Assembly (NCBI RefSeq): GCF_020921035.1
Contig: NC_063155.1
Span: forward strand, 22,313,294 to 22,377,293
Length of the DNA stretch: 64,000 nt
Origin: Rhodamnia argentea
Lineage: Eukaryota; Streptophyta; Magnoliopsida; Myrtales; Myrtaceae
Reading direction: 5' to 3'
Made by a program: the position numbers and the translations under genes. The notes under the pieces were generated by a model. The model saw only the letters and a list, made by a program, of their open reading frames with translations, was not told the DNA's origin and did not search any database. Positions 11,301 through 25,410 of the stretch are shown here, one piece after another. The first letter of the stretch is position 1; each line of letters begins with the position of its first letter.

Positions 11301-12641
11301 ACATAAGAAATATCGGGTGATTTTTGTTGTACTTTTTTCTTATAAGTTTCTGCGTGATAATTCTGTTGATCTAATGCTCATCAAATTTTAACGGATGCCA
11401 GTATTTAGAGATCTGAGTGGCATGCACATGCTCAAGGCTGTTGCCAAGTTTTTTCCAGATGCATGTTAACCGTTTAGTTGTTGAACTTTGATATATGGTC
11501 TGCGGGCTCATTTTAAAACTTGTTGTAGTAGGTGAAGAGAAAACTTGTCTGGTGAAATTATCAGTCAGTTTGAAATTCTGAGTCACCACTAAATTGAAGG
11601 AGATGGTTCTACCCATATCCATAGGACAAACCAATCATTGTCAAAAAGTGCATCTGAGCGACATTGTTGGATACAGAAAAATTTGTTTTTACGTAAGAAA
11701 CTTGTTTGAGTGGGTTCCCCTCTAATCAACCGCATTAACTTCTCAAAGGATGTGTAATAGGCCGTGATCATGAATGACATCTAGAATCCTCGTCTCTTTT
11801 GTTGTATTCCATCAATACCTGGTCAAGGTCTCCTTCCACCAGTTTCATACTAATCCAGAACGATTTGGCAATTTAAATATTCGTCTTTTTAACTCTCCGC
11901 CAATCTTGCAAAGTGGAAAAATGTTTAATCTTGCTGTTGGACTTGTTTTCTTGTTGGTCCTGATGAATGTCATCATCATAAACTCCTGTTCTTATTCTCT
12001 GAAACATCTCGTTGTTTTGTCTGCAGAAGTACATGCCCAATTTGGCTGGCCTTTTTTCCCATGTACTCGTTGATGTGAGTAGCGTCAAGGCTCTGTGTAT
12101 CCGATGGTATCCTGGAGGTAATTTTGTGTGGTTCCTCTGCATTTTTTTAGTGCATCTTATGGCTTCTTCTGCATGGTATATCGCTGCCTCAAGTTTCCGC
12201 GGAGTTATTGTCAGTGAAAAGTAGAATCGTGAGGGGTCACGAAACATTGGCCAAGACCTGAACTTTTGGAAAAAGAGAGAGAGAGAGAGAGAGAATAATT
12301 TTTTCATAGGTTTTGCTGGAAATAGTCTATTAACTTCTTGCAGTGAACCTCCTTGTACCATTTGTAGACTGTTTTTGTGCCTATGTGCTTGTAGATGCGT
12401 GTGCTTTCTATCAGATAAGGTCATTTTTGGCTGGTAAAATTCCTTGTGTTTATTTGACCAATGGCGTTTGGAATTAAGTGCTTGTTCACACCTTAAAAGT
12501 GATTGTGACATTCATACAGACTCCAGGAAAGCCCCTTCGAAAGAAAACAAACACAGAGCAATGGATGACATCAGGGAAAGCATCTCGGAGCTGAAATACT
12601 ACAAGGAAAGTATATTTAAGGCATCCAGGTCCAGAAAATGA
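8320..12641 (+). CDS. Oligoribonuclease (Orn/REXO2 type, DEDDh 3'-5' exonuclease)
   Basis: Degrades 2-5 nt RNA oligomers to mononucleotides at the end of RNA decay. Eight exons: 8320-8434, 9525-9656, 9910-9986, 10271-10352, 10475-10530, 11139-11225, 12027-12117, 12520-12641; all junctions are GT-AG and in phase, giving 253 aa. The catalytic set is visible: Asp78 and Glu80 in VWIDLEMTG, Asp178 in GNSVYVD, and His225 and Asp230 in HRAMDDIRES, as in bacterial Orn. Residues 1-70 form a low-complexity N-terminal extension absent from bacteria; its acidic first 38 residues do not look like a typical organelle presequence. Intron 1 begins within a palindromic TGACGTCA. The gene is tail-to-tail with the CIPK gene. 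The Arabidopsis orthologue is, as recalled, At2g26970. Confidence 0.94.
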
Positions 12642-13979
12642 CGCAATTGATGTCTGCACTATGCAGAGTGCTTCATCTAGAGGTGTGATTTCTAAGTACC
12701 TCCTGGATGACTTTCATCATTGAATAGCACATCCTCTTTGTGATTGGCGCCACTGTCTTTCTTCACGGTTTTTTTAAATCAATGCTTTGACTGCAATATT
12801 AGGTATGATCCAGTCATTTGCCATGTAAGCCAATGTACGATAAATCTTTCAAACATTCCAGCGTTAATTATCTACAATGCAATTATTTGTATCGGGGATT
12901 ATTGGTCTGACAATGGGTGGATGAAGAAGGTTTCACGTCCAGACTCATGGCTGGCGTGTCAAACATCTTGGAGTTGAGCATCACATTGTAAGGAACAGAA
13001 TACTATTTTGCTGAAAATTTTTCTACAGGGAACTCTGCGCGCCTGATCGAGCGGTGCTTTAAAATAGCAAAAAAGGTCTTTATTTCATGTTTTCCAATTT
13101 AATAGAATCTTTCTGTTAGGGAGAGTGAATTTGAATTCTTTCAGTTACTAAATAAGAATGAGGAGCTCCATCCCATTTTGAATTCTTGCAATTGCTAGAC
13201 AAGAATGATGAGTTCCATCCCGTCTCTAAGAAGACCATAGGCACTCCAATTTATGATTGATATTGAGTGGGGAGACTGGACATTCTCGTTTGGTATACAA
13301 AAAAGAACTTATTGACTGTCGTTGAAGGTTTTCAACTATTTTATCGTTTATAATTGGTACGTTAGCGTGAAAATATGAAAAGTTTTGAGGTGAAGTCACA
13401 AATTTGCTACATATGATTGATAACTTTTCAATTATGTTGGTGATTTCCATTCTTCCTTTAGTAAATTTCTAAATGAGTTGGTTAATCCCGGATTGTTATG
13501 GTCGTCCCTCATCAACCCGATGGATTTGTCAATAGTGAATTCATCGGTTATTTGGTTTTGACAAGTCCTCGAAAACTGCTTTAAGTGGAATCGAGGAAAT
13601 GCCTGGACGATGCGGCAGGACCATTACCAGAATTACCGGAGAATTTCTGTCGATTTTCTTGGAATAAAGTTAAAGCATGCTTAAGCTAAAAGAAAATTTC
13701 AATGGGGGCCCTCACCTGAGGGAGCTGGACAAGGGGAAGGAGACTATCCATTCTTTCGCTAACTCGCCTTTCTGGACTATTCAAACAACAATAAGACACA
13801 GGACGCTGAAGAAATTGCGACACTCTTAATCACGCAACACGATTACAATGGTACTGCTGAAGTTTAGTTTTGTCTGATGATGCGTTCCAAGAATGAAAAT
13901 ACAAAGCAAAAGCATGACGGTTGGGATGATGACAAGATGAGAGCTATCCTCCAAAATTGTCCGAGTCCCACGAGCTTCT
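12642..13979. other. Convergent intergenic region with a 47-bp tandem duplication
   Basis: Holds the 3' ends of the convergent oligoribonuclease and CIPK genes. At 13131-13224 two copies of a roughly 47-bp unit, each starting TTGAATTCTT and ending near CTCCATCCC or TTCCATCCC, stand head to tail with several differences. No coding sequence was recognised. Confidence 0.6.
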
Positions 13980-16900
13980 CTACTTTGTTTCTTGCATATC
14001 ATCCTCAGTTTTCCACACGATGCCCTCGAGGCGGTTCGTGAGGTTCTTATAGAACTGTAGGAAGCAAAAGGAAAATTCATGAGGGTCATAGCAAAATCTC
14101 AAATGAGACCAGATTTTCAGCATCTCTCTTCAGCTATAATTATAATAGCATGCTATTTGCAGGAGCCATGTACAAAGAAGATTAGAATAACATTAAGCGT
14201 GACCAAGAAAAATATGGTTGGAGAACCTTATGGAACTCCAAGGTGTCTCCTTTCGCCTTTCGCACTTCAACCATATGAAGCGACGGCGCAACTTGGAAGA
14301 TCTGAAAGCGATGAAGATATCAGAAGTTATGATAAGATATCAGCTCCATGTGTACCAAAATTGTAGTTCAGACGAGAATACCTCCGTCGCAATGTTTAAG
14401 TTCCCCTTTCTCCCAGCTTTCATGTTTTCGAGCCGCATCTGAAGGGACACAAGCAGAAAGTAGATCAAAATTCATCCGAGAACTCCTAGCATTTACTTGA
14501 AGCACTCTATTAATGGGTGTACTGCATTATCATGTTTATCAGTAGCATCGTGAACCTTGTAATTTTTCTTGTGAACACCGTAACCAAGGGGCTTTGCAGC
14601 TTCTTCAATCTTGTTTATGATCTCGTTCGCAGCGCATTTGGATGTGAACCTTGTTTCTCTTGTAAATCCCTGCAGCCGTTCAGATCATAGACATTCTTTG
14701 AAGTAGAAAATGAAAGGAGGTAAAAAACAGACTAGAAATTCCATGTTGAGCTAAGTTACTGTGGAGAGCAATTCGTCTGATCCAGCTCAATCATGAACAA
14801 CAATTCAGTCTACTATTTCTTGAAATCCTTACTCTGTACCTTTGCCATCGGGCATTGAGTACCGATATAGAATGGTGTAATTCTTCCTCTCAACTACAGA
14901 GTTTTCAATGGCAGAAGGAACTAAGTTTCAGATAGAACCAGTCTTTGTGCAACTTCATTTTTAATTTAACAAATACGTATTCGAATCAGACTGATGATTT
15001 CATCATTTTTACATGCATTATGCACCCTGTCTTCCACAATTTTCTTCTCAGAACATGGTGGAGAAGCATAACCAATCACGTCATGGAAAATGTTTATCTG
15101 CGGACCACTTTCATCTAGTTGACGCAGATTGGAAAGGTAGGCAAGAAACAAACCTCGTCTCACACACCTGTTCCCCATCAAATAAATTCCCAAGGTTTAG
15201 CCCTTTCGACATCGAAATCAAATCAAATGCATTCATGGGTGTTGGTGGTTCTTCCTTCTTCTCGCTCACATGGTGCGCCTGTATCGACAGCAATGCACTC
15301 CTCATCAGGCCACTAACCCAAAATGCCACAAGCACTTTTGTCTAGATTATAACGTGTACAACTCATTAGCACTTTAGAATCCCTGGAGGTCCACTCACCT
15401 CCGAATCCATGAAAACGGCTTCAACGTCATCCAAGCTTGTGTCTTCTTTCTCGTCAAAAACGGCGGGCTTGTATTCCTTCTTGAACCATTCATCCTCCAA
15501 AATTTCAGGAATGATAATACGCTGCAGTCAGAAAAAAATTCTTTGGAGATGGTAACCAATCCAGTAACTTAAAGTGGAGCTGGAGCTAGGGCAGGTTCTG
15601 TAGAATTGCTAATAGAGGTAGACTAAGCAAAGGAAGCAAAGCATGTGGAGCTGAAGATGAGTTTTGATACTTTTGCAATGCCTTGGTGATCAATGAAGCC
15701 AGAGGTAGCCAGTTTCAACAGAGTCAAAGTTCTAAGGTGTCAACTAGTGCTATGCCGAACCAGTCAAAAGGGTATGGCTTGTGAAATGTAACAGAGGGAA
15801 GTATAGTCAACCTAACCTGCCTTATAAAGCTCCTTGTAAATGTTCTGTTAGCAGAGCACAGTATAAAGAGATGTGATTTTTATGTCTTCATTTTCATCAA
15901 GTAATTAACCTGCCCTAGTTCTATAAATTGACAATACAATGGTGGCAACTGGCAAGTATGACACGGTGGTGCTTTAATATCTACCATCAGGTATCCCTAG
16001 ATCCTGAAAGATGATGCATGAGATTGTCATCACTCATCTGAAAACTCAAACAAGGCTCATGCTTTGAGCACCATTTCAGATATTCCTATATGCTTCATAA
16101 GATGCATACAACTGCCTATCTCCTAATGGACGGATCAAACAATGGAAAGTCCAAAAGCATCTCTACTCACCGTCGCGGGATTCGGGTCCAATAGACGAGT
16201 TATCAACTTCATGGCACCAAAAGAGAGCCAGGGGGGACAAGTAAACTCTGCAGCCAAAATCTGCAGAAAAGGGTAGCAATAGTGAGACACCAAAGAAAGC
16301 TGGATTCGTGGAGAGCAAAACTGTTTATTGTAAATAGAGCACAATGCTCACTTTTTTGTACAGGTTCAGAGTATTAGCATCATCAAAGGGCAAGTAACCT
16401 GCAAGCAATACAAAGAGTATTACTCCACATGACCACAAGTCTGCAGTTGCCCCATCATAGCCTCTATCATTTAGGACCTAAACAGCAAGATGGTAGATGA
16501 CTACAAGCCTATTAGTAAAAGTTCATCGATAATAAAATACACCACGGGAAAGAACAAGTGAAGGTGAAGACCTCGGGAGCAACATAGTTTGGAGTTCCAC
16601 AAGCCGTGTGAAAAAGTCCATCATCCTGTCAAGGCAAATGAATCTCAGATCAAAAGTAATTCTAGGAGACATAAAGTGATGTCCCTAACATTGGATACGT
16701 TCAGGATGGGGAGAGAAAAACAAACAAAGCCCTTCAGGAAAGCTAGAGCACTCTTGGAATTGCTTTATTGTGCATAAAGAAAGGACCTATATAACTGTAC
16801 CACAGTCTTCAAGTACAAGGCCTCAGGTAACACAGATAAGACTTCACATAGATCATACAAGAATGGAATTTTATAAATTTTGAAGAGGTCAATATTACCC

Positions 16901-18345
16901 TGACTTGTCGTGACAATGCACTCAGTCCAAAATCAGAAACTTTAAGATTTCCATAACCATCCAGCAGCAAATTTTCTGGCTGCAATGAGAAAAAATCAAC
17001 ACAAGTAACATCATGAATGTCCTTTATAACAAATTTCTGAAAAGACCAGAAGAGGCACCTTTAAGTCTCGGTGATAAACACCACGGCTATGACAATAGTC
17101 AACAGCATTAATTAGTTGCTGGAAGTAATTTCGTGCTTCATCCTCAGTCATCCTTCCATGGTTTACCTTTATTAAAAGAACAGAAGAAAGTAAAGAACAC
17201 AGCAATGCAGGGCAAAAAAACAATCAAATTAACGTGCCCTTAGTTTGTGTGCCTCATTCTATTAACGTCCTATCCATAGCAGAATGCTTCTGCATAGCCA
17301 CAATGTCAAGCATAAGAGATTAGTATACTTAGCACGGAGGTTTGTGGAAATTGACAGTCATGAACGAACAACCAATTAATTTAAAGCAAAATAGATCTTG
17401 AAAATAACAAAATCACCCATGGAAAGCAGGACAACTTACGATTTTGTCAAAAAGCTCTCCCCCAGTTGCGAATTCTAAAACGATGTATATCTTTGTCCTG
17501 CTGCCCATTACCTGCATTAGTAATTAAAAGAGGAGTCTCTGAAGATCAAATTGGTTCGGATCAAACCAATCATTTGCTTTCCGATAATTTTCTAGTTTCA
17601 ATTATGATGCAATCAAATGCCTCAGGCCTCCAGTGAATGCCCATCTACAGTCATTCCCAACTTCTCTCTCTATTACCTTTCGACCTCGACCTCGGGGTTC
17701 GAGATAAATCGCAAGGTCATATTCCAACTTAAATGACACAAACCACCCCATCGCTTCCCTGGACCGCCGTATGAACACGCAGGTGTGCAGAGAGAGAGAG
17801 AGAGAGAGAAACCTCATATAAGCGGACAACATTTGGATGCTTTATTAGCTTCATTGTTGCTATCTCCCTTTTAATCTGAAAATTTAAGGGTAAAGAATCA
17901 GAGAAAAACTGCACCAAAGATGAATATAAATAAGCACTTCTGCTGAAAAAGCCAGGGGAAACAACTGAGTCACTTTGTCTAGAACAATGTCATCGTGTGA
18001 AAGCAAGGACTAGGAATTCTACAGATATAGCAGCGCCATCAACCTTCCAAAGAATATTTTGAGATGTATAATGATTTACAGGGATGCCGAAGGGCATCAA
18101 TGAAAGAGCTTGGAAAAGCAAATGCTTTCGGAAGAAGGAACTGTAAAAGAAAGAGAACTATCAGAAATGACCTGTTCTGCCATTTTGTGTTTGAGGACCA
18201 TCTCTTTGTCAAGGATCTTGACAGCCACAGCTTCCCCAGTCTCAGAATTCCGGGCAAACTTCACTTTCGCAAATGTTCCCTCACCAATCGTCCTTCCCAC
18301 TTCGTATTTACCGATCCGACGCTTGATTTTAGATGCATTCATCAT
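13980..18345 (-). CDS. CIPK3: CBL-interacting protein kinase, CIPK3-like (SnRK3)
   Basis: A Ser/Thr kinase activated by calcineurin B-like Ca2+ sensors, acting in ion-transport and stress signalling. Fourteen exons (minus): 18345-18172, 17875-17813, 17511-17440, 17166-17059, 16979-16899, 16625-16572, 16477-16352, 16260-16171, 15521-15399, 15278-15168, 14669-14556, 14438-14382, 14301-14227, 14054-13980; 440 aa. Visible motifs: [13 protein letters not shown] loop (21-33), Lys43, HRDLK (135-139), DFG (155-157), activation loop ending in APE184, the CBL-binding NAF motif (313-315) and the phosphatase-interaction segment around 337-385 (RETRFTSK to AGRKGNL). The intron-rich structure is that of the CIPK3/9/23 clade, and the sequence is closest to CIPK3 as recalled (At2g26980). 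All catalytic residues are intact. The number within the clade is less certain than the family. Confidence 0.93.
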
Positions 18346-20681
18346 TGATTTTTCTTACGGAGAGTGGTAGTCCCACTACTCTTAATCACTCTATTCACTG
18401 TGCAAGTGAATGTTTCATCCGTAGAATTGCTGATTGTAAGACTAACCTTATCTGAACAAGCAGAATGGAGGTAATATAAGACTTGATGACCCTAAAAATC
18501 AGATGACATGACACTCAAATCCCACTTGATGACGACGATCATAAATGGCTAATCAGGGTGCGATATACAATCACCAATTGTGGCAATATGCCAAGTCTCA
18601 CCAGATAGTAAACCCGAAATTGGAAGAGCAAATCGAAGAGGACTCTGAGAAAAGAGTTACAGAAGATGAAAATCTGAACAACAATTCGACTTCGTAATTC
18701 AACACTCAAGTAACCACAACATTACGTTTTCTGTAGTAGCAATACAACCGTGAAGTGATCCGTATTTTCATGGTGCCGTTACCATGATTTGATCTGTATG
18801 GAAATCTACTCATCTCACTAAGTTAACAACAACCCACGTCAGCCACAACTACTACTGCTTTGAAGAAATTACAAGCACGGGATACTTTCTCCATTTTTCC
18901 AACAAGGGGCGATGCACGAGAGCGAGGAGACAGAAGGATATACCCGAGCTTCGCGGAGAGAGATTCTTGATGAGGAGGAGGAGGAGGAAGCCTAAAAAGC
19001 ACGGCCAATCAAGTTGGCACAGAAAGGGAGTCAAGATTTTGATAACCACGAATCATTGTCGCTGAGCTGGATCGTATGAGGCTGAACCCATAGGACAAAT
19101 GCTCACCCATCAGCGTCACCCCATTTCATTGCAGTTCGATCAGGACCAGATCATTCGTACAGGTACGATACTGACCATCCGATTATTCACGGTTCTTGGA
19201 AAGCAAAATCGAATTTTGACTACCCAGTTCGCCATATAGTCGGTAGTTATTCATATCGGACACAGAGAAACTGCCGCCTTTGGCCACCAGACGTGTGTCG
19301 AACAATCGTGTTCGGAATCCGACAAGGCTGGAGCTGAAATGGGATTAGTCGAGTATGCTGTAGAACGTGAATTTGTGCAATAAAGGTGGTAAATTTGAAG
19401 CCAAAAAAAGGAAACAGACATCACATGTGGGTGTACACAACGATTGTGCGAGTGGTCCGTGATCCACGTGATTGTGCTGGCGGGACTCTGGCCTTTTTTG
19501 TCTCTGTCCGTTGGTTCTTTTCTTACAAACGACAGAAAGTTACGTTCCATAATAACCGAAGACCACTCGATTCCGTTTCCCTCACGGGTCTGTCTCTTTC
19601 TCCATAATTTGCATTCGGCGTGTTTCGTCTGGGTGACTCTCATCGTCATTAATTTCTCGTCTTAGCAATAGCCGCACGACACTGCACTCCCATCTTCATC
19701 CGAGCTTGACCCAATGGACCGGTGCTTCTATTTTTCCAGGAGTCATGGAATCCATCACCGCAAATTTGTAGGATCGAGGAGAGGTAGTCAGGAAAAAAGG
19801 CTATTGGCTCCGCTGCCTTCAGATTACAGACGGTGCGAGGTTGGTATGAGTCAACCCGAACATTCCGTCACGGATGTGAAACTCACATGATTAAAGCCTA
19901 GATGAGATTACTAGCACTAATCATCTCATTGCATTCGTATGAGTTATTCAAGCCCTCTTAACATTAGTAAAAAGGTAATCGCTTGAATTTGATTCATTCG
20001 CCATGCTGTTGTGTTCCGGAAGACTGTCCTTTTTTCCAGAATATGTAAATTGGTCTCTCATTCGCCATGCTGTTGTGCTCACGATGACTGACGGTGGTTG
20101 TTTAGAGAGAGTTGACTGTCTTCACTAGAGACCATAAATCTTTCTGTAGGCCCGCCAATAATCTCACAATCCATCTCAGATAATTGCAGCTCTCCATTCT
20201 CTATTCCAAAAATGCAATTCACGTGATAGAGTTGTGGCACCGAAACAGGGGAGAGACTAGAGAAAGGATCAAAACGACCACCTGAAACTTTTCTTGGTCG
20301 GAGACACCTGGCCTCAGCCGGCTTAGAGTAAAGATTAAGTATGGTTTGACGCAGAATAGTCATCTGAGAAACAGGATAAAAAAGATGGGAGGCAAAAAAA
20401 AAATCACAAAAGCTTCTCAACAACGGGCAGTCTATAGTTCTGCAAACAACATTCAATTTTGTCACCATCAATCTCTTGCAATTATCATTTTGTACACATC
20501 ATGTGGATGCAATTACAAGAAGAACCATGTCAAGGGCAATCAAAACAAGAATGTCCCCCTAGCGCTATTGAACAGATCACCTGATATTACAACTCTCCAA
20601 GAAGAAAAGCAGACAAATTCTACCTTGACTCCAGCAAAGAATATCGCTCAAAATGCCGGCCAATCGTCTATGCAGCAAAAC
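18346..20681. other. Intergenic: CIPK 5' flank and CSN2 3' flank
   Basis: On the minus strand the stretch just above the CIPK start looks like its leader; a CTC-rich patch at about 18970-19000 may mark the transcription start. The rest (19010-20680) has no recognisable gene. Open frames of up to 132 aa on the minus strand (19251-19649, 20079-20471) resemble no family. Confidence 0.5.
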
Positions 20682-23600
20682 TCAATACACTCTGTTGTTT
20701 ATAGTTTGATAAAGAGACTTCAGCTGCGTGTTCCACTTATCAATAGCAGCGTACTTCTTCATTCCCTTTGACCTGGTTTGGATTTTGAAAAAAAGATCTT
20801 GGAGTTTCAGATTCATGTACACAGGAGAATGGCATAAAAGATGAACAACTTCTAACATTGCGCGGTGCACCAGAAAGATGATATGGTACCTGTCACCACG
20901 CTCTAACAACCGATTTACTTGATCAATGTGCCCATCAATACGGTTGTCCAAAATTAGAGAAACCAACAACTGCTCGACGTCCTTTTCTGGCACGTTAAGT
21001 TCCTGGACGTAACAAGTTTCAATAAGCCAGTAAGTAGGGAGGCATAGAGAATAAAAGAGGCAGATGGAAGTAACGATAATCATTAGTATATTGATTGACC
21101 AAGTAAATATCACTATGCTTAACAGCAAAAAAAGAACTTGCTTATAAGTTTGAAGCTACGTAAGTGAATCTGTAGCTAAATCATATCAGCAATGAAGATC
21201 TAACACCTATTCCGGAGAATACAATAATTAGTGAAACTAAAACCAGAGCCTTTACCTTCGAGATGAAAGGGATGCGGATTCTGGTATAAGGCTTGATAAG
21301 TTTAAGCAATACTTGTGTCCTGATGTTCTTCAAAAGATCTTCAATATAATTCCGGATGAATGGGTCATCCATTATGGTTCTTCTGTTGCTCTAGAAAAAT
21401 GTGCCAATGGTAACTTAATTTAGGGAGAACGGAACCGGTGAAACACAGGCACAAATCGTTAATAAAAATAGACAAAAAAGGTTAACATACCTTAAGGATT
21501 TTCTCAAATTCTAGAATCTCATTTCGTTGATATGCAGCTATAAGATTTGTCATGGCTAAAATTTCAGGGTCATTCTTATACCTACAGAGTGTGCCGGACC
21601 ATTAAAAAAAGTGAAAGAGGAATAAAGGCATTATTTTGGGGAGGAAGGAGGTAGAGAGAAGAAAGAGTACTTACGGCTTTGCTTCTTGGCCATCGAATGG
21701 ATTAACTTCAGACTCCATCAGCATATTAGCCAGAACCAAATATCTGCCACAGAATGCAAATAGACACTATAGTGGCCTCAAGTTACACAAAAGTACAAAC
21801 TTCACACTCCACAAAAATGGCAAAGTAACAGTAAGATAAGAAAAGAATATCTTCTGTTGTTCATATCTGAGCATTTAGTGGTTTCTACTCGCTTATACAA
21901 GGTTAAATTTCATAACCCACAAACAGTGGCAAGCCAAGGATCACAGTTCAAACTATAGAAACTTGTGAAACAAAACAAAAAAAGACATTTATATCCTAAA
22001 TTTTTGAATTTCTTCCACTCTCTTAATGGGAGACTTTCAAACATACAAGAAGGTTAGGTTCAGTTGATAATCTTGGTTAAGGTCCCACATCTAATGCTTC
22101 TTTCAGAAACATCAAAGACATTGTTGCCTTCCTACTAATTTGTCTTGTGAAAAATGTATTTTCTCCTCACCCCAAAGTTAAAATTCAATCCATCAACTAG
22201 CAGTGGAAGGATAACCAAAGTGCACTTTGCCTAGATAACAACAGACCAACCCATACAAATTGTCAAGGGAAACCAATTTTTCCTCAAAAAAGCCAGCCAT
22301 ACTTGCTTCAGCATGAACCATCCTCCAATGGGATAAATGAGAATAATCCAGTAGGAATAATCATCAGCAATTTAATCAAGACAAGACGGAAGGACAAGTA
22401 ACCATACTTTAGACATTGGATTCGCCTTTGGTTCCCAGCTTCATCATAATTTTTGAAGGCTTCAAAGAAATCAGTCGCTGCCTCAGCCCACGTGCGCTCG
22501 GCCATATGCATCTTACCGCCACATTCCCGAATTATACCCATAATTCTTGGATGTGGTATAGCTGACTTGATTGCAAGTGCTTTTTGATACAATTGCTGCA
22601 GCCATCATTAATTTCAGTTGGTGTCCAAAAGTAATTTAAAATGGACAATTTACAGAACAGTTTACAAGACAATTACGGCACAAGATTTAGAAGTGGTAGA
22701 AATATGGTATTGCTTGATTGCTGAAAGAGTTACCTTTATCGGCTTGATAAGAACACTGACACTAATAAAGAGAGAAAATCTACAGCATTGCAAGTTCGAA
22801 CCATAGATAGATGAAATATTTTAGAAAAACTTCGATTAACCACTTTGAGAAAGTAGAAATTACCTTAAGCTTCTTATTATTCTTAGTCTCAGTGTACATT
22901 TGGATCTCAATAGCGTACACTTCAAGAAGCTGGCTTCCTTTCTTGTGGTCATCAGTACCATCCTCTCTTTGGCAAGATTTGTGGAGCTCCTTCAAAATCT
23001 AGTTATTTACAGAAGATTATAAGCATAGCTTGCCATTGACAAATTATGTCAGCCATACTGTGCAAATACTATCCAATAAAATGGCACCTTATTCATTCTT
23101 CCATATTCGCCCATATCAAACCAAATCTTGCAAAGCTTGAGATTTGTCTTGAACCAAAGTCTCTGCAAATTATAAAAAGCATAAATTTCACAAGAAAAAT
23201 GGCATTGTTGCAAACAGAGTGATTAGGCAAGATTGGTGACCTCATTCTTTGCCTCTTCAAGAGCCTTTAGAGTAGTCTGATAAAACTCCTGTAGAAGACT
23301 AAAATTCTGACTGGCTGATCCCGAAACAAAATCCATTACATTGTTTATACATTTTTCACTGTAGTTTCTTGTCACCGCTGATTTGATGTATGTAAGCATC
23401 ACTCTGTAAGAATCCATCATTTCTTTATACTTTCCCAACCGATAATAAAGCTTGACGGTTTGCTTAAGAGCTTTAAATCCCCTATAAAACAAGTTAAGAG
23501 AAAGATGATCAATAGCACAGTAGTACTCATGGTAATTTAGAATTATAAAAGAGATATTCTTGAGCTGCAAAGCTGAAAGCTATTAAATTTATGCAGACAA

Positions 23601-25275
23601 CTCTTATCAGTTCATCACTGCACAAACATTCCATACAAAATATGGAAACCATGACTACGGAACACCTAGAAAAATGTACTTTGCATAAAGGAAAGTGGTC
23701 ACAGTCCAATGCCCATCCCTGTACCCAAGACAAACCTCTTCAGACAAAAATGACAGAGAGATGGAATGGATCCTATATTAGAGCTTCCATTCAATTTTTC
23801 CTAAATCTTTGCTCAAGTTGTTCTTTTTTCACTCATTGATATAAACTAATGACCAGCCAATTCACCAGAGTAGTTTTTCTCCTGTCAAGAATTATTTCAA
23901 GAAAGCTGACTCGGGGTACATAAAAGAAATTCTTTCTTCTGAATGTTTCAGCTGTTATTTGCGGTTTGCAGGCTCAACACTGGCCAAAAAAAGTTCATCT
24001 TTGTTTTATGGAAGGAACCACATGTAACTTCACTTGCAATTTTAAGCGAACTAAAAATTTCTTCCAAGCAATTGATTATGCCACAGGTATAAAAAACCTA
24101 CAGCACTCACCATTCAGCCTTCTCAGGTTCCATGCGGACAACCTCAGCAAAGCCTGCAAGTGCTCCTTCTGGATCAGTTTCTATGAGGCCTACATTGCAA
24201 AATCAAATCAAGCTACATTCAGGATAAACAATTAAAAAATATTAAAGAAAATTGTGCGTGCTACTCAAGAAGTGCACCGTGTAAGCAAATTAGATCGATT
24301 TATAACATACGTCTCTGGTAACTGAATAACTCTAGATATTTTAAGTTTCCTTAATAGCAAAAACTTCCCCGAAACGGAAGTATTCTGCTGTTGATACAGG
24401 AACAAATAGGAAACCTTAACAAAGACAATGAACGAATAGTCAAATAAAAGAGCAGGAAACAAAAATTATCTCCGCCCATCACTTCCAGTGACATGATTAT
24501 GCTCAAACATTAATCTAAAGGAAGTTTGCCAGTAAAGGGACACGGCTCCCCAACTCTCCCAGAAAGTACACTAGGATCTTATCCAAGTTCCATCACAGAC
24601 CACATTGCAAATGATTCATCCCCCAGAACAGTAGCTAAGCACCATGGAATCTGCTAATCTGGTCAAATGGGCGGTAATCAAACATTCCTCTTTCAACAAC
24701 AAAGATTCGCCTAACCGGAAAGAGCTCCCCAACGGCATAAAAATGATGCAAAGCACAACCCAATCAGGACACGACAAAAGAGTGCCCAACAGACAGATTG
24801 CTTAAGAGAGGTCGAAAATACCTTTAGAGTTGTAATACTGATTCTCAATGTCAACGTCCTGCTCCTCAGGCTCCTCATCCGAATATTCAAAACCATAATC
24901 CTCCATATCTGCATCTGGGAATCCAGCGAACCAGTAAAGTAACCAACGATGATCTTAAAACAGTAGATAAAGCCAGAAGAACAGCGCCAACAGGACTCCC
25001 CATAGTTTATTCCAGCACAGCAAAAAAAAAAAAAATCATAACACTGAAGAGAACATCCTTCCTTCCCTTAAACGTCATCGAGAATGAACGCGTTAGGACC
25101 AAACCCTAGTGCAACAATTTTTTCCCCGTTTTGTCAGTAGATCGATCAGACCAAGACAGTAAAACCGATGATCAAAGAAACCTAGGAGTAGGGAGGCCGA
25201 GGCCGAGGCCGATGAACGGCAGTGAGCTAGCAACTAACAGCAAGATGTTGAAAGAGAGAAGAGACCTGAAGCCAT
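20682..25275 (-). CDS. CSN2: COP9 signalosome complex subunit 2 (CSN2)
   Basis: Subunit of the nuclear COP9 signalosome, which removes NEDD8/RUB1 from cullins; CSN2 contacts the cullin-RBX side. Twelve exons (minus): 25275-25266, 24914-24822, 24189-24111, 23481-23241, 23162-23088, 22998-22864, 22595-22408, 21743-21675, 21581-21491, 21390-21256, 21002-20890, 20772-20682; 439 aa, the same length as I recall for Arabidopsis CSN2 (FUS12). Diagnostic stretches include [19 protein letters not shown] near the N-terminus, [39 protein letters not shown] and the C-terminal PCI region (about 290-420, with [19 protein letters not shown]). The first coding exon is only 10 nt (ATG GCT TCA G); joining it yields [11 protein letters not shown], the expected family start. 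The exon 7 donor is GTATGG, chosen because only it restores [11 protein letters not shown]. Confidence 0.95.
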
Positions 25276-25410
25276 TGCAGCTTGCGAAGGTAGAGAGAAA
25301 TCTCCCAGCGACGAACCGGCGATGGTAAGTAGAATTGTCCGATGAATTTGATCTTCGCAGCGCTCGGGACGGTGGCAGAATTAGAAGAAGATGCCGGAGG
25401 CCAGTGTTGC

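Noticed and set aside
11873-12511. 212-aa minus-strand open frame inside the oligoribonuclease gene
   Set aside because: It is antisense to exon 7 and its flanking introns, has no family features, and contains low-complexity LSLSL translation of a GA microsatellite.
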